From Ceratodon purpureus (taxonomy: Eukaryota; Streptophyta; Bryopsida; Pseudoditrichales; Ditrichaceae): a stretch of 64,000 nt of DNA. The stretch is taken from NCBI GenBank assembly GCA_014871385.1, contig CM026426.1:57314089-57378088 (forward strand), in the 5' to 3' direction. Position 1 is the stretch's first letter; the number at the start of each line of letters is the position of its first letter. A program made the position numbers and the translations under genes. Positions 32,400 through 45,027 of the stretch are shown one piece after another. A model generated the notes under the pieces. The model had not been told where the DNA came from, ran no database searches, and saw only the letters and a list, made by a program, of their open reading frames with translations.

Positions 32400-33730
32400 G
32401 ACAAGGTTTTGCGATGTGAAGAACAATGAGCACAGATACAGTACTTCAGATGGCTACTTCCGGGTAGGTGATTTTGTGAGCTGAAGGTGAATCACTCTCA
32501 CTGTGTATGTACTTGTGGACAATGACGTTTCGTTATATTTGATCTCAGATTTCATTGTTTGATTCAGTACGAAATAGGTTCGTAGCTCCTTCTTCGTGAT
32601 TGATGTACTTGAGCCACACACATGTAATATGATTTAGAGCGATCCATCGTATCTAAGAAGTGCCCTTGGTACTGCCACAGGTGTTTTTTCTCAAGATTGG
32701 ACTGCCAAAAACACAGAGACTTGAAATCTTCATGTGGTCTCTATATGTACAGTAAACCACGTTGAAGATTCTGAGCTTCTAATATCTGTACCAGGAAGTT
32801 AGAGTCAACGAAGCTCGAACAAACCTACAGAAGCGGGGGTTATAAAGGAAGCTACGTAGTTGAACTAATCAGACAGCTCGAATTCCTGGTCATCGGAAGG
32901 TGTAAATTTCACCATCTCAGTAGAGGGGACAGGCTATTTTATATACAACTTCTAGGTGTGTGTCTCAAAATTAATAAATTCTGCTTTTGATTGCGAATTT
33001 CCCTGATGTGCTTGAATATGCATGTTCTACTTCATATGGGTCTCTCAATTTCTTTCTTTTTTCATTTGCCATGTGGAACAAACACATAAATACTATTTCT
33101 TTTTCCACTCTAAATTTCAAATTCTTATAATTTCGTTACACTGGAATTATGTGGTCTAATAAGTAAAACTTCAACGCTTCAATGTGTTAAGTTAATGCAC
33201 TGAACTTGCTGGAACATATACATATAACAGTTCAAAATGGACAATGAAGAAATTATAGTAAGATATGTAGGTCAGACTAATTTGCCAGAGCCGTACCAAA
33301 TTCTGGAAAAACTTTTTGACAAGCGTTTGACACATGTAAACTCCTCCCTAACTACAGGTACTTCTCTGTGAAATATGGTGTAAGATGAAAACAGAGTTAC
33401 TTTGGCGTTATTATAACAACCAACACGTAGTAAAGAATTCGGAAAAAGCCGTCCTGTAGGTGGGTCCCCCTGGGGAAATAGTCTTACCTTTTGCAAAAAA
33501 AATTATTTACTTTAGAAAAATAACCGTCAAATTCATGTTTACTTTCACATCCGGGTAATTTTGGTGAAGTACTGGACGAACCAGATTCCGGAATGGACGA
33601 GAAAATGTGAAATAGTCCAGTACTAACGAGAGTTCGAAGATCCTTGACAGATTCGACGACTTTCTGCTGTCCACGCTGGAAAGTGCTTAAAAAATTGACA
33701 AAAAAATGACAGAATTACTAGACTCTCGGT
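32400..33730. other. Gene-free stretch right of the CACTA element
   Basis: No convincing coding frame. It carries the direct repeat matching 18,933-18,951 (at 32,731) and a 10-bp inverted pair AGTACTGGAC / GTCCAGTACT near 33,566 and 33,620. I see nothing else. Confidence 0.5.
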
Positions 33731-33732
33731 AG

Positions 33733-35958
33733 TTGACAACAGAACCGGGCAGAAATGGTCGTTTCGTCATCTTGGACAATATTGTGTCATTTTTCTGTCA
33801 TCTCGACGCCTATATCCTTGTAGTGAGTACTGGACCGGACAAAATTCTTGCTGCTTGCGACCAGGCAAGGGTTTTCCATCGGAGATATGATGGTATCTAC
33901 AAAGCTGTGAAGGCTCCCATTGCTGATCTGAACAAAGGAGTCACCGGAAGTATTTTGCTAAGCCCCTATCATGTGAAACTGCTTCGGCAGGAGTTAAATG
34001 GAAACTTGCCACAGTATATTGACGAATACTACCATGCTCAAGGACGACTTACGCTGCCAGCAAGTTCTAAGAAGAACAAGAAGTCCGAGGACATGGTAAA
34101 AGAAGTCGTTTTGACTGAGAAGAAATCCTCTTTTCACAGACCTTGAGGTGGTCCAAAGAAGCATAGTGATCCTCTACGGCATCACAAAAGAAGGTAACGT
34201 GATCACCTCGGACTGTTGTTTTCAGATTTTGTTGTGAGCAGGTTTATTTATCGATAAATCATGCCCTCACAACCACTCGCCGTGTTTCCACAGAGTTAAG
34301 AGGTGCACCGCTGGTATTTTTCATGAAATTGGACGAGGCTGAGATTGTCAATGGCAAGAAATTTGAACGGGTGAGCATCACGTTGATGGATAGGGCGCTG
34401 GACCCAGGCATTCAGAGGAAACATGCCCTGTTTCTCTCAGTCCAGTCAGAGCAAGAAATTTGGCCGGTAGCAACCTTCTAAGTGGAAAAAGAGTCCTACG
34501 AAGTTCTCTCCTGGATATTTGGGAAATCCAAATTTCCATCTCTGATTGCAGCACAGTCCAGTGGCGAGAAACTCACGGTCCCTGAAGTTGGTGAATCCCA
34601 TGTGGAGTGGCATCTCGCTGCGGACATGAAGACGATCAAGTGTATGTACGGGCTTCAGTCGGGGCCATCAAGCCACGCGAGTGCTGCCATCAGAAAACGT
34701 GGGAAACCGAAATGGGTGGGGGGATTGTTTGCCAACTCAGTGGCGCCAAAACCTTGTGACATGCATGCACATACAAAGTGGCGGCCTATCTTGCCAATTC
34801 CGTTGCATAGAGTGCACATTTATACACTCCATGCCCAGGTTCGAATAACGGCGAAGATTGTGCATCAACATATTATTTATGTCTGGAACATACAAGATCA
34901 AAGACTCAGAGCTACAGCAATAGAGCAGATAGAGAAGTCCTTGTCAGCTATCGAGGCTCATGGCGGCAACGTGGAGATTAGAAAGGATCCGAAACTGAGT
35001 GGCAGCACAGGGAATGTGCCATAGAAACAATCTTTCAGTGGAGTTGTTGCCAGCAGACTTTTCAGACCAAGCATTTGGTCTAGCAACGACAAGGCTTGGA
35101 AAGACATATGTCAAGCAGAGAGCAATAATAGTGGCGGTGGTGCAAATCATAGGGCGAGGGCTGCTATGTGGCAAGCCTTTCAAGAGGTTCTACCATACTT
35201 CAGCGGTTTTGGTGTTGACAGCAGAACAACGACTCCAGTTCAAAGGGAAGATAGAAACGTGGGGAAAAAGATTTTTGGAGGCCTTTGGACAGGAGCATGT
35301 GTCCCACTACATGGTGAGTTCAATCCACGATTTTTGAGATGAATTAGGGGTTGATGGCTGACCTTAATTTCTTCAATTCTCAATCCAAATCTAACCTTGT
35401 TCTCGCTGTTGACAGCATGTACTTGTCAGGCACGGCAGCTGGTTTGTGGAGGAATACGGTAGTCTGGCCGTACGGAGTTGCCAGGGTATTGAGAAATTCC
35501 ATCATCAAGCGAAGGCAGCGAATCAAGCGCATACAGCTCATGGTGGTGGCAAAGAGCGCATCAGTGTTATTTTGCAACAATTCCAGCATTGGTCCCGAAA
35601 TATACACCATCGGTATAAGAAGAAATTAGAGTGCACCAGGGTTCTCAATACCCCGGCTGATGACGCAAGATTGGCGGCTACGCGCAGAAGGCGAGAACAG
35701 TGGCATCAATCAAATGCTGCCAGGGCTTAGGAGAATTGGCGGTCAAGGCGACGGCGTGTTGGCAGTGCTTGGGTGTGTGATAACACCGTTGGAGGTGGTG
35801 GAGCCAACAATGGTCAAGCAAGTGGTTCTGCCAACGAAGATGACCCTGAAGAGGATGGCAACAATGTGGATCCTGAGGTAGGTTGCAACTCCACTGATGG
35901 GGACGACGCTGGCAACAACGTGGGCAGTGGTGATGCTAGCAACGACGGAGTGAATTGA
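33733..35958 (+). pseudogene. Decayed transposon-like gene of an uncharacterised family
   Basis: Coding pieces in order: about 33,733-34,140, 34,146-34,194 (after a TTTTCACAG acceptor), 34,297-35,024, 34,999-35,313, then 35,416-35,958 after a GTGAGT donor and a GTTGACAG acceptor. Recognisable blocks are WHLAADMKTIKCMYGL, then IPLHRVHIYTLHAQVRI, then HVLVRHGSWFVEEYGSL followed by CQGIEKFHHQAK and a HGGGK block. I recall this block order from a repetitive, transposon-like gene family of plants and invertebrates but cannot name it. The tail is acidic and Asn/Gly-rich. Several stops and at least one frame change make it non-functional as it stands. No inverted ends were found. Confidence 0.5.
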
Positions 35959-35959
35959 G

Positions 35960-36800
35960 TGCAATCCATTGTAAACTCATTGGATGGACATCTAGACTGG
36001 GGCAAGATTTTATTTTTTTTATTTTTTTATTTTTTTAAAAATCGGAGTAGACAGGGGTTCTTCTTTGAACATGTTTTCTGGTTTCATTCTAGAATAGCCA
36101 TTTACGGATATATTTATTAAATTTTCCGGATTTATTCATGTTTAATTCACTATAGTGGCTGATCCATAGCTATGTGGAACTCCATGATTAATAATGAGGC
36201 ACCCTTGGAGATGGTAGTAACTCCACTGACAATGAGGTCGTTGGCAGCAATGAGGACAGTGACAACGCAAGCAATGGCCGTATGTGATTTGACCGCAATG
36301 TGTCTTAGTAATTAAGTTGTAGCTATGTAGAATGTCGCTGGCAACAATGTCTTTTTTGAATGAGTTAGACCATGGTTCTCCCTTAAACTTGTTTTGTAGA
36401 TAACTCACGAAAGTGCCTAGTCCATGCAATTATTAATCCCTTTAATAAATGGGTCTTAGTAATCATATGTACCGGTCACCCTAAAACTAAGATTTTAATT
36501 TCTAAGACGATTTTCTAAGTACCCACATCAAATGGGGATGTGTGGTTTAGGGCCATGGCAATGATTTGCATGGAGTGGCAATTAAGGGGTATATGAGAGC
36601 TTCCCACCAACTCCTTAACCTCCCTTCATTAAACTCAGTTTGAGACTCTCAACTCCCTTAACCAAGGATGCACAGGTGGTTGACTCCAGCACGGATTCCC
36701 CTCTCTTTTCTTCTCTTCTTCCCATAGGCTCCATGTCGATGACTTCAGCACAAGTGAGCCCCTAGAGCAGCCGAAGCCGCTCCCTTTGCAATCAGCAAGC
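35960..36800. other. Gene-free AT-rich stretch
   Basis: T-rich run at 36,009-36,038 and otherwise unremarkable sequence. I see no gene. Confidence 0.5.
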
Positions 36801-37436
36801 GACCAGACTTATCTTGTTTTTTCAATTGGTGTTGTGGGTGCCGGGGAGAGACCGTGGAGGAGAAGAAGCGCCCTCTTTGTGCTGTTGATGATCGGGAGCA
36901 AGTGACGAAGAGCAGGTGACAAAGAGCAGGTGACGAAGAGCCTTTGCGGTGTATAGCTCGAAGGAGCTGCAGCGCCCTCTTCGGGTCGTGGAGGAGGGGG
37001 CAGCGGAGCTCCAGCACAAGGGGCTGCGAGGAGCAGCAAGGCGCAAGGAGGCAAGCAGCGGAGGCGCAAGAGGTGAGCTGCAGAGGCCGCGAGGGGCGAG
37101 TTGGGGAGGCCGTGAGGGGCGAATTGCGGAGGCAGTGGAGGTGAGCTGCGGAGGCCCAAGGGATGAGCTGCAAGGCGCGAGGGGCGAGCTGCGGAGGCGC
37201 GTGAGAAAGACTACTGAGGGCTTCGGCGAGGTAAGTTGCCGGTTTTCTGCCAAGGCTCTTCGCATTGTCTTCTTCCAGTTCACTTGGAGTGAATCGGCCA
37301 TGGTGTATTCGGAAGGGTATGGGTTTAGCCATGGCCGCCACAGTCCTCAGTTCTAAAAGATTTTTGGAGAAACAATATAACCAGTCTAATCCGCAAGAGT
37401 AATCCTCCGTCAGTGGTCTTTTGTATTCCAGCTGCC

Positions 37437-38319
37437 ATGCGCGATCCCCCTATTGTAAAATCTGTTTTTTTTGCACTACCAGCGCCAAGGATGTCGAGTT
37501 GTAGGAAGGAAAAGGCCGCGGCTTCTCGGGAGGAGGACCGCACCGAGAAGGCTGTGAAGAAGAAGGAGGTCGTGGAGGTTGCTGACAGAAAGGAGGAGGA
37601 AGGAGTTGAGACGCCAAGGGATGATGCGTTTGATTTGGAGGCCTTACCCCCCGCACTCGTAGGTCAGCTCCGCCACCTCACCCCATTTCTGCTGGGTAGG
37701 CAGGCTGCGGACTACGATGAGGACTTCTTCCACCGCACCTTGGGGCTCTTCATTGTGGGGTACAGGTTCAGTGACCTCTGCAGCGAAAAGCATTGCAGGA
37801 AGTCCGACTTTATTGAGGCATGGCCGGAGCGTTCTTCAGGGTGGCACTATGTTGTTGACTATGAGGATGGGGAGGCCGTGAGGACTTACTTGCTCCAATA
37901 CCGGAAGACCTATGGAGGTAACCCCGACAATGGCGCATTCGGGACATCCTTCCTTTGAGCTTGCCACCTCTTCTTTGAGCAGGGCGAGGATGTCAACTCT
38001 GCCCAGAAGGTGGAGGCCCTTCAGAAGGCGCGTGAGAAGCTGCCAGGGCATAATCCGCAGAAGTTGACACCCCCGGCCTTGAGGGAGCAGATCGAAGCCA
38101 TCATTGACTTCCTTCCTGGCCACATCCCTGGTGCTGGCAGCAAGGGCAAGGGCGAAGGGGCGGAGGCAAGCTACGGAGCCAAGGCAGTTGGAGTCACCTC
38201 TAGGGCTGTGAAGGCCGTGAAGGCCGCAGAGGCGAAGAAGGTGAGGGCTCCTAGATCCTTGCCCGCTCCTGCCAAGGTGTGGAGGAGAAGAAGGCCGTGA
38301 AGACCCCAGCTGCCGCTGC
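37437..38319 (+). pseudogene. Coiled-coil/RING gene 1, 5' part, cut by an LTR element
   Basis: An upstream GC-rich exon ends at a GAG/GTAAGT donor (37,230). The coding exon follows a TATTCCAG acceptor at about 37,431, with ATG at 37,437 (MRDPPIV). The N-terminal part is lysine/glutamate-rich, followed by a globular block (GQLRHLTPFLLGRQAADYDE, FIEAWPERSSGWHYVVDYED). An in-frame TGA at 37,956-37,958 and a likely one-base loss near 38,276 (the frame moves from KVWRRR to VEEKKAVKT) break the frame. The reading continues across the LTR insertion into 58,026: GCTGC before the LTR is repeated after it, and the sequence resumes as a coiled coil and RING. It resembles gene 2 at 42,352, so both may belong to a mobile family and not be ordinary host genes. 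Confidence 0.65.
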
Positions 38320-38776
38320 TGTTAACCGGAGACCCAACCAGTCTCTCCCTTTAACCCCATCCAGTACCCTCTCAGTTATATCTAGGAAGTGTCCCGACAG
38401 TCATCCAGTTCCTACGGATGAACTCTGTCAGTCGGTTGGATGAACTCTAGCGGAGCCGACTAGATGAACTCTGTCGAAGCCGACTGAATGAACTTTGTCC
38501 GTTTTCAATGGGTTTAAGAGGCAAGTTTAGGGTTTTAAAGATCATTCTACACTAGAGCAGGTAGAGTCAAAGAGGTTTGAGAGCTGTTAGGAGCTGTTGC
38601 ACCATGTTTTGGGGCTGTTTTGACCCATTTTATGCAGTTTATGATCTCTTTTTGCACTTGTATTGTACATTTCCAGCATTCTATGAGGGTTTGGAGCACT
38701 TAGTTTAGTTGGGTTTTGTTGGGTTTTGACGGGATTGTGAAGGGTAGGGTTTAGTAGTTAAATCCTCCCTTTACCA
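38320..38776 (+). repeat. 5' LTR
   Basis: TGTTAACCGGAG at the start and CCCTTTACCA at the end, with tandem GAACTCTGTC / AGCCGACT units near 38,440-38,500. It matches 57,570-58,025. Confidence 0.95.
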
Positions 38777-39666
38777 TTGGCGACCATGCTTTAGTTCGTA
38801 CCATGTGATCTCCTGCTGGTTGTAGGCTGTTCCACACACTAGAGAGGTCCTGAAGTACACACATTAGGTCTGCAGAGGTGCAGCAGTGACTGTCCGGAGT
38901 GTTTAGGGGTGCTGAACTATTGTTACTATAATTCCGAGGTGCTGAACAGTTACTGGCAGGGTGTGGGGAGTCACTGCAGTGTTAGAATCGGTCGGCAGAG
39001 TGCTGTCTAGCCATTGGCAGGGTCCCAAGACACTTGAAGTCCGGCAAGACTGTTGCAGAAGGAGCAGAGGCGGCTCTGTTGCAGGCTGGTGGGCGCAGGT
39101 GCTGTGAGGAGGTGGAGGGCCAGATTTGCCTTCGCGTCAATTCCTGTGAACTGAGGGCAGTTCAAGAGCAAATAAGGGGATAGGGCTGCTACAGGTCAGA
39201 TTTGTATTCCCACTATAAAAAGGGGCGAAAGGTAAGTAACCCGAAATTTTAGAAATTTAATTTTCATATTTCAGAGCCGAAAATTTAGGATCTTAAAATT
39301 TTGAACTTTGAATTTTGAATTTCAGGACCTCAATTTGGGACCTCAGTCGGCTCTGCGGACCACAATTTGGAGATCTGGGTTGGCGATGAAACGTCGTTTT
39401 TGGGGACGTCAGGTGACATTTGGGACCTGGACCAGAGGTTGGTACATGTTAGTACAGACTGGTAATTTGGGTTGCTGAGTGCATTTGGGCAGATTCAGGG
39501 TGATTACTGTTTCAAGTATTATCAGAAGTGTAACGAGCATTGTAACCACTGGACTTGATTATCTAAGGGTCAGTACAATGTGAAAAAGGGGATAGGAACT
39601 AATTAGGGGCAATTTTGCAGAACTGCCTTGGTCTGTTCCTATTTGCTAAAAAAAAAAAGTGTCTGT

Positions 39667-39685
39667 AGGGTGTAAGTATGCTAGA
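39667..39685 (+). repeat. Left terminal inverted repeat
   Basis: AGGGTGTAAGTATGCTAGA, a perfect 19-bp partner of 54,154-54,172. Confidence 0.85.
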
Positions 39686-39769
39686 CCCTATATACTTGTG
39701 GCAAAATAGGGGAGTACTAAAACTACACATAAGTACTCACATGTACTCACTATTGGGACAGGGTTCCAA

Positions 39770-41025
39770 TTATGGCCACGCATTTGAGATCGACGGTGGA
39801 AATTGGTGGATCTGAATCCTCCAATTAGGAAAGGGGGAACGTGGCAACGAAAGAATGTAAGTTAACTATATTCGGAGTAGTACACTGGACTTTTAATGAA
39901 TCCCATGGTCTGACAATAAAAAAGGTAATCAGACAAGGTGGACAAGCATGGTATCACGCCCATTTCGTGAGGCTACCCAACTTCAAGACCATGGCAGCCA
40001 TTGACGCCGTGACACGTATTCGAACAGGGCCAAGAATGGGAGCATCAAATCTTATGCGATTTATTTTCCTAGTTGGTATCCAAAGCCTGAATGTAATCCA
40101 ATGAACTTTTATTTGAAATGCTTTAAGTCTCATCCAAATCTGTCTATCTAAAATATTTAAAAGGCAATATGCTATGGTTTGGGAAAAATGCATAATATTA
40201 ATGTGGATGTTGCATGGATGAGAAATCATGTCAAACGTGTTTTGGGGAATGTATGGAATATTTGTTAGCCCAATGAAGTATTCAGTAATACTTGTATATA
40301 CATTAAATGTGTTAATGCTATTCAAATTGATTCGTTTCATCGTAATGCATGTAAATCAAATAATAGTTGTTTATTCTATTCGACCCAAATGCCATTGAAT
40401 ATGATATTAAAATTAGAAAGTAAGGGTATTTATAAAATTACTTCATTTTAATTTTATGTGAATACGCATGTAATTCAAACAATAGTATGTTCTAGTGGGC
40501 TCCAAAATGTAATAAAATCAATATCCGGCATTGTTCACCGTTGTATCTATATTATTACCACAATTTCCAAAGTGATTCATTTAAAATTACCATGTGTTGA
40601 GGATCATTACTAGTCATAGAAGGTAAAAGAATCATTCATAAAGTTTGCTATAAGTAATGTAGACCTAAATATATATTGATTCTAGTCACATACACTTCTA
40701 ATTCATTATTTGTAATTACGAGTGAATATATAATATAGATATATTTTAAATGGTTCCAAGTTTTAATTAGTATAACTTCATTTAATCGAATTAATTGTCT
40801 TCATCTATCTTTATACATTTTTATTGTTTCATTATTCTTCCATTCAATCTCTCCATACTTTTTTTTCGACATTACTCTCCCATCCTATCTTCTTTTTCAA
40901 ATTTGTTCTACTTCTCTTCCACTCTAACTTCTTGTTTTTTTATTATGTCATTATTCTTCCATTCAATCTTCCTCCTCCCCCCCCCCCTTTTCCCCTTCTT
41001 TTTATCTCCATTATTCTCCCATCTT

Positions 41026-41061
<36 letters not shown>

Positions 41062-42350
41062 TTTCTTCCACACGATCTTCTTATTTTTATTATTTCATTA
41101 TTCCATTATTCAATCTCCTCCTTTTTTTTTTTTACTCTCCCATTATAACGTTGTATTTTAATATTTTCCACCACTCTTCCACTCAATCATCTTATTTTTA
41201 ATTTTTTTGAATACTCTTATGTTCTTTTTCTATTTAAAAACCTACGAAACTATTATGAGGAGGTATATTCTAAGTGGGTCATGATGAATAAAAAATCTTA
41301 ATATATTTGGTGCAAGTATATATTTAGTATTATCATTATTCTATAACATAAGTATTAATATTTATAGACTGTATTTTTTTTAATACCACGCATAAATAAA
41401 ATCATTTAAAACGTATTCTAAGTGGGTCATAGTGAATCAAATATAGTATCGAATTTATGGGAAGAATGTTTTTCATGTAATCTTTAAATTTTTTTATGAA
41501 AATTTTAATGCTATTATATTATATTATTGCGATTTAGCCATGGAAATATAATAGAAATATATTAACATGAGTCCAAAAGGAATTTAAGATTGTATAGCAT
41601 TCTTATAGATAATTTAAACACCATTCACACTTTATATTATTATTCACCATTCACCATTAATAATACCATTTAGCATTTACCATTCATCATTCACACTTTA
41701 AAACACCATTCACCATTTATAATAACTTAGTTAGCTTGGGTACAAGACAATTTAAAGGTTTCGGAACATGATGGAGATATTGACAGTTTGGGGTTTATGT
41801 AATTACGTATTTGCCACTCACTGGACCGGTAATCAGAGGATAAGGTTCTAGAAATCACCGTGTGGTAACCGGTGACCGAAGGTTCGCGACCGTGAGGCAC
41901 TGGTGACTGCCGGTGGCAGTTCCCATAACCGGTGGTAACCGGTTGCTCATCGGGTCTGTTTGGTGATGACCGGTGATCACCATTTCCTCACCATCACCAA
42001 CAGGTGATCACCGGTGGTCGTCTTCTTCCTCATTGTTCGGGAGTGTAGGGTGTCACACCCAGTTGACAGAGAGTCGTTGCTGCGGTGAGGGTGAACTGGG
42101 TGAGGAGTCTTGGCGTGAGGGCGTGGGAACGAGCATGAGCTACGTTTTGGGTGTGTCGATGCTTGGGGAATTTCTAGAGATAGTTAGGGTCAAGGGTCTT
42201 GGGGCGAATGGGTGGTAGCGATGGGGAGGGATTCTGAGAGAGGAGCGTGTTCTCCGTTACTGGTTGGTGGAGAGAGGGGTTGATTAGTCTAGGTGCGGTA
42301 CATTGGTGGCTTCAGAGGAGGGAGAAATTGAGGGCAGAGTGCGACGACTG
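39770..42350. other. Long gene-free left arm of the DNA transposon
   Basis: AT-rich to 41,720, with a pyrimidine-rich degenerate repeat (ATTATTCTTCCATTCAATC near 40,840, 40,950 and 41,095), a homopolymer T run of about 35 at 41,027-41,060, and CACCATT-like units at 41,630-41,730. From 41,820 to 42,020 ACCGGT-type motifs cluster (GGTAACCGGTGACCG, ACCGGTTGC, GACCGGTGATCACC). The open frames here are low-complexity by-products. Confidence 0.6.
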
Positions 42351-42351
42351 A

Positions 42352-44167
42352 TTGAAGACGATGGAGGGGTCTGCTGGACGGCGTTCGGGTAGCACTCATA
42401 GTGGGAGGAAGTCGCGACAGAGTGCACAAGGGGGGCCAGGGGAGGACAATGAGATCTCTGAGGACCTGGGCGTGAATCGAAGACGTTCCGGGGTGAAGAA
42501 GACCATAAAACCGAAGATAGAGCGTACCGACCAGGTGGACTTGGAGATTGGGAGGTTGCGGCCGCCACCGCGAGCATTGACACGGGAGGATTTCAAGAGG
42601 GAGTACCCGACCCTTGCGAGCGATGGAGACAACCCACATCGTTTCCGGAAAGGGAGGGTGTCTCCTGCTCTACTGAAAGAGTTGTTTGGAGAGCCATATG
42701 GCGATGGTGGACGCCAAGGCTACGCATGGGTACGGTGCAAAGAGGCGGGGGTGGTGAAGAGGATTCAATATCTTCACCCGATTCTCTACCAACATCCACC
42801 GGGTGAGATCCCTCCATACCTGAAGATCCATTTCGCTGAGGGCGTTGCGATTGAGTTTGATGAGGGGAAAGGGAAGGTGGATTGGTGTGCCTTTGGGGCT
42901 GACACTAACAAGAGGCAGGTGAATCGGTACGAGCAATCTGTCCAGAAGTTGATGGCGTTGAGGAAGACCATTGAGGGAGATAAACCACTAGAGGTTCGTG
43001 GTAGAGAGTGGGCGAAAATAAAGGTGGAACCATGGATTTGTGGGGAAAGTCCACCATGGAGTTCAGGGGTTAGGACTGGAGAGGAGGGGAGGACGAAGTT
43101 GAGGCTGGGTGAAAGCGGAGGTCTTTACGAATGTGGCATGGGGTCGGGGGTCGATGTCGAAGGTGGTACAGAGTATGCACGGAGAGGAGGATGTTGGACT
43201 CAAGGTAAGCTGAATCCTTGCCGTCTACGTTTGAGCTGATACGTCCTTTCTTGCTTCTAATAGTCTGCTCAAATAATTGTGTGATAAATGGATCTCTCGA
43301 CATTGTAAAATTGTTGTTGATTTATCAATTTTTCTAACCTAAGTTTTTGTTTGTTGCATTGTATGCACTTGAATTTATGCGCAGAATCAGTGAAGGAGAG
43401 GGGCAGGGAGGTATAGGAGTTGGTAACAGTACTGACTGTGGAGATGGAGGCGGGCAGAGTGCGAGAGAAGGAGGCACTTCAGAGGCGGGATAGGTGTAAG
43501 GTAAAGGTAGAGTAGTCAGAATGTGTCTTGGAGAGCTACCAGCACCAGAAGGTGGAGAAGGGGTTGAAGATCGATGCCATGCTCAGTGAAGGACGTGACG
43601 TTGATCGGGAGAAAATCAAGATGGAGCTCATAATGGAGCAATTATCGGATGAGCAGACTCGGCTTCTTGTTTTAAGGGCAGATTTGGAATCGGCAGAGTC
43701 AGCTGTGGCCAACATGACACATGGAATTGAGGCGCATCGTTTACAGTATAAGGCGTTGAAGGCGGAGTTGTTCGAGCTACAAAAGGGAAAGATCTTGGGG
43801 TCATTTTGGCCACGGCCCATGGCTTACTCGGAGGAGAAGGATGCACAGAGTTCAGATCCATCCGGATTTCTGGAGATTTCTTCTTGTTCTCTGTGTCAGT
43901 TTCAGTTTCCTAACAGTGACATTATTGTATCATCTTGTATGCACTTGTATCATCCCTATTGTGCATCGGTTGTTTTTGTGCATGGAGGTACATGTACTGC
44001 TAAGGGGTGCGATATTTTATCACATCCGGATTGGCATAAGAGTTTTGGGTGGGGAGAGCCTAGTGCTGAGATGCTTCAGAGGGCCGAGATGCTTGGATGT
44101 GCTGAGGAGCAAAGGAAAACCTTGCAACTGAGGATGGAGAGAGCAAAAGCAACTTGTCCAAATGCGG
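42352..44167 (+). pseudogene. Coiled-coil/RING gene 2, exons 1-2
   Basis: Exon 1 is 42,352-43,203 (donor AAG/GTAAGC), exon 2 about 43,386-44,167 (acceptor ATGCGCAG, donor GCGG/GTAAGT). Exon 1 has a basic N terminus and a globular block (IQYLHPILYQHPPGEIPPYL, KVDWCAFG). Exon 2 holds a long coiled coil from about 43,530 and a RING-like zinc module, CSLCQFQF...CMHLYHPYC...CTAKGC near 43,885-44,020, which would fit ubiquitin- or SUMO-ligase or chromatin-adaptor roles. At least two in-frame TAGs stand in the first 130 bases of exon 2, so either exon 2 starts further in or the gene is broken. It has the same order (globular, coiled coil, RING) as the gene split by the LTR element. Confidence 0.55.
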
Positions 44168-45027
44168 GTAAGTTTTCAAGTCTGGAATCTATGTGTTCCT
44201 GCTAATTCGTTAGTACCTAGAAATATGGTTTAGCCTCTTATGAGTGAATCAGAGTATACCGTAAGTACGTTAGGTCTTCGTTTTGTAGTTTGAGGGTGTG
44301 CTAACTATACATTTTTGTAGATTGTATAGTTTGTAAACGGTGTTTGGCACTACATGTAAAGTACGTGCTACTCTAGAGTACTAAGAAGCACATTCGTCAA
44401 CGTGATTTGTGTTGTCCACTGCCACTGTTACGTATTCACAGTGTCTAGAGTACTAATGTGTGAGCTGAATGGACACTGTAATTTCAATGCAATATACTTC
44501 TAGTACACTTATAGTTCTCCACATACTGACTAGGTTAAAGGTTATGTATTTCAGTGTACATTGACTCCCTACCTCATCAGAAGTCGTAGTATACAATGTG
44601 ATAATAGTCGTTTTGTACATTAAGTGTATTTAGAACTAACTATGCTAAATGTATTGGAAGTGTGTAAGAGTATTTTAGAGTAATTGATATATCTGGTTCA
44701 TGTATTGGAAGTACATAGGAGGACAATAGAGTACTTGTTATATAAGTTGACTAATGCTTAGGTACTTTTCTTCATGTACTCCACGTGCATCTTATACTCG
44801 GGTTACAAACACTCTGCTTTTGTACGCATTGTATACTATGAGATAAGACTTATTTTTGCATATGTACTTATGGTATTGTTCCTGGGTGCATGCAGTATGA
44901 CTTAATAGTATTATTAGTACTATTGTCTGCACCTCCCCGTTGTACGTTGTCATGTCATAGAAGTACTGTCTGTTTTAAGATGTCGTTCGAATTATTAATT
45001 AACAATGATATTTTCTGTGAGACTTCA
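44168..45027 (+). other. Intron or spacer rich in GTAC motifs
   Basis: It runs from a GTAAGT donor to a TTCAG acceptor. GTAC occurs about 13 times in 44,221-44,880, several times the chance rate. I see no coding frame with support. Confidence 0.5.

Larger units (their letters stand above)
18931..32749. mobile_element. CACTA (En/Spm) DNA transposon, ends not resolved
   Basis: It contains a TNPA-like (Transposase_24) gene on the minus strand and a TNPD (transposase_21) gene on the plus strand, both nearly intact. The string CATGTGGTCTCTATATGTA occurs at 18,933-18,951 and 32,731-32,749 in the same orientation, just outside the coding parts. I use these as outer markers because no convincing CACTA/TAGTG inverted ends or 3-bp target duplications were found by eye. 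The true element may be somewhat longer or shorter. Confidence 0.65.

Noticed and set aside
36745-37341. 198-residue minus-strand frame with Ala/Pro/Ser runs
   Set aside because: It is the complement of a GC-rich 5' exon with GAGG-type repeats; three overlapping frames are open together, as expected from composition alone.
40795-41201. 117- and 125-residue frames of Phe/Leu/Ser
   Set aside because: Translation of a pyrimidine-rich tract with a long T run; no gene character.
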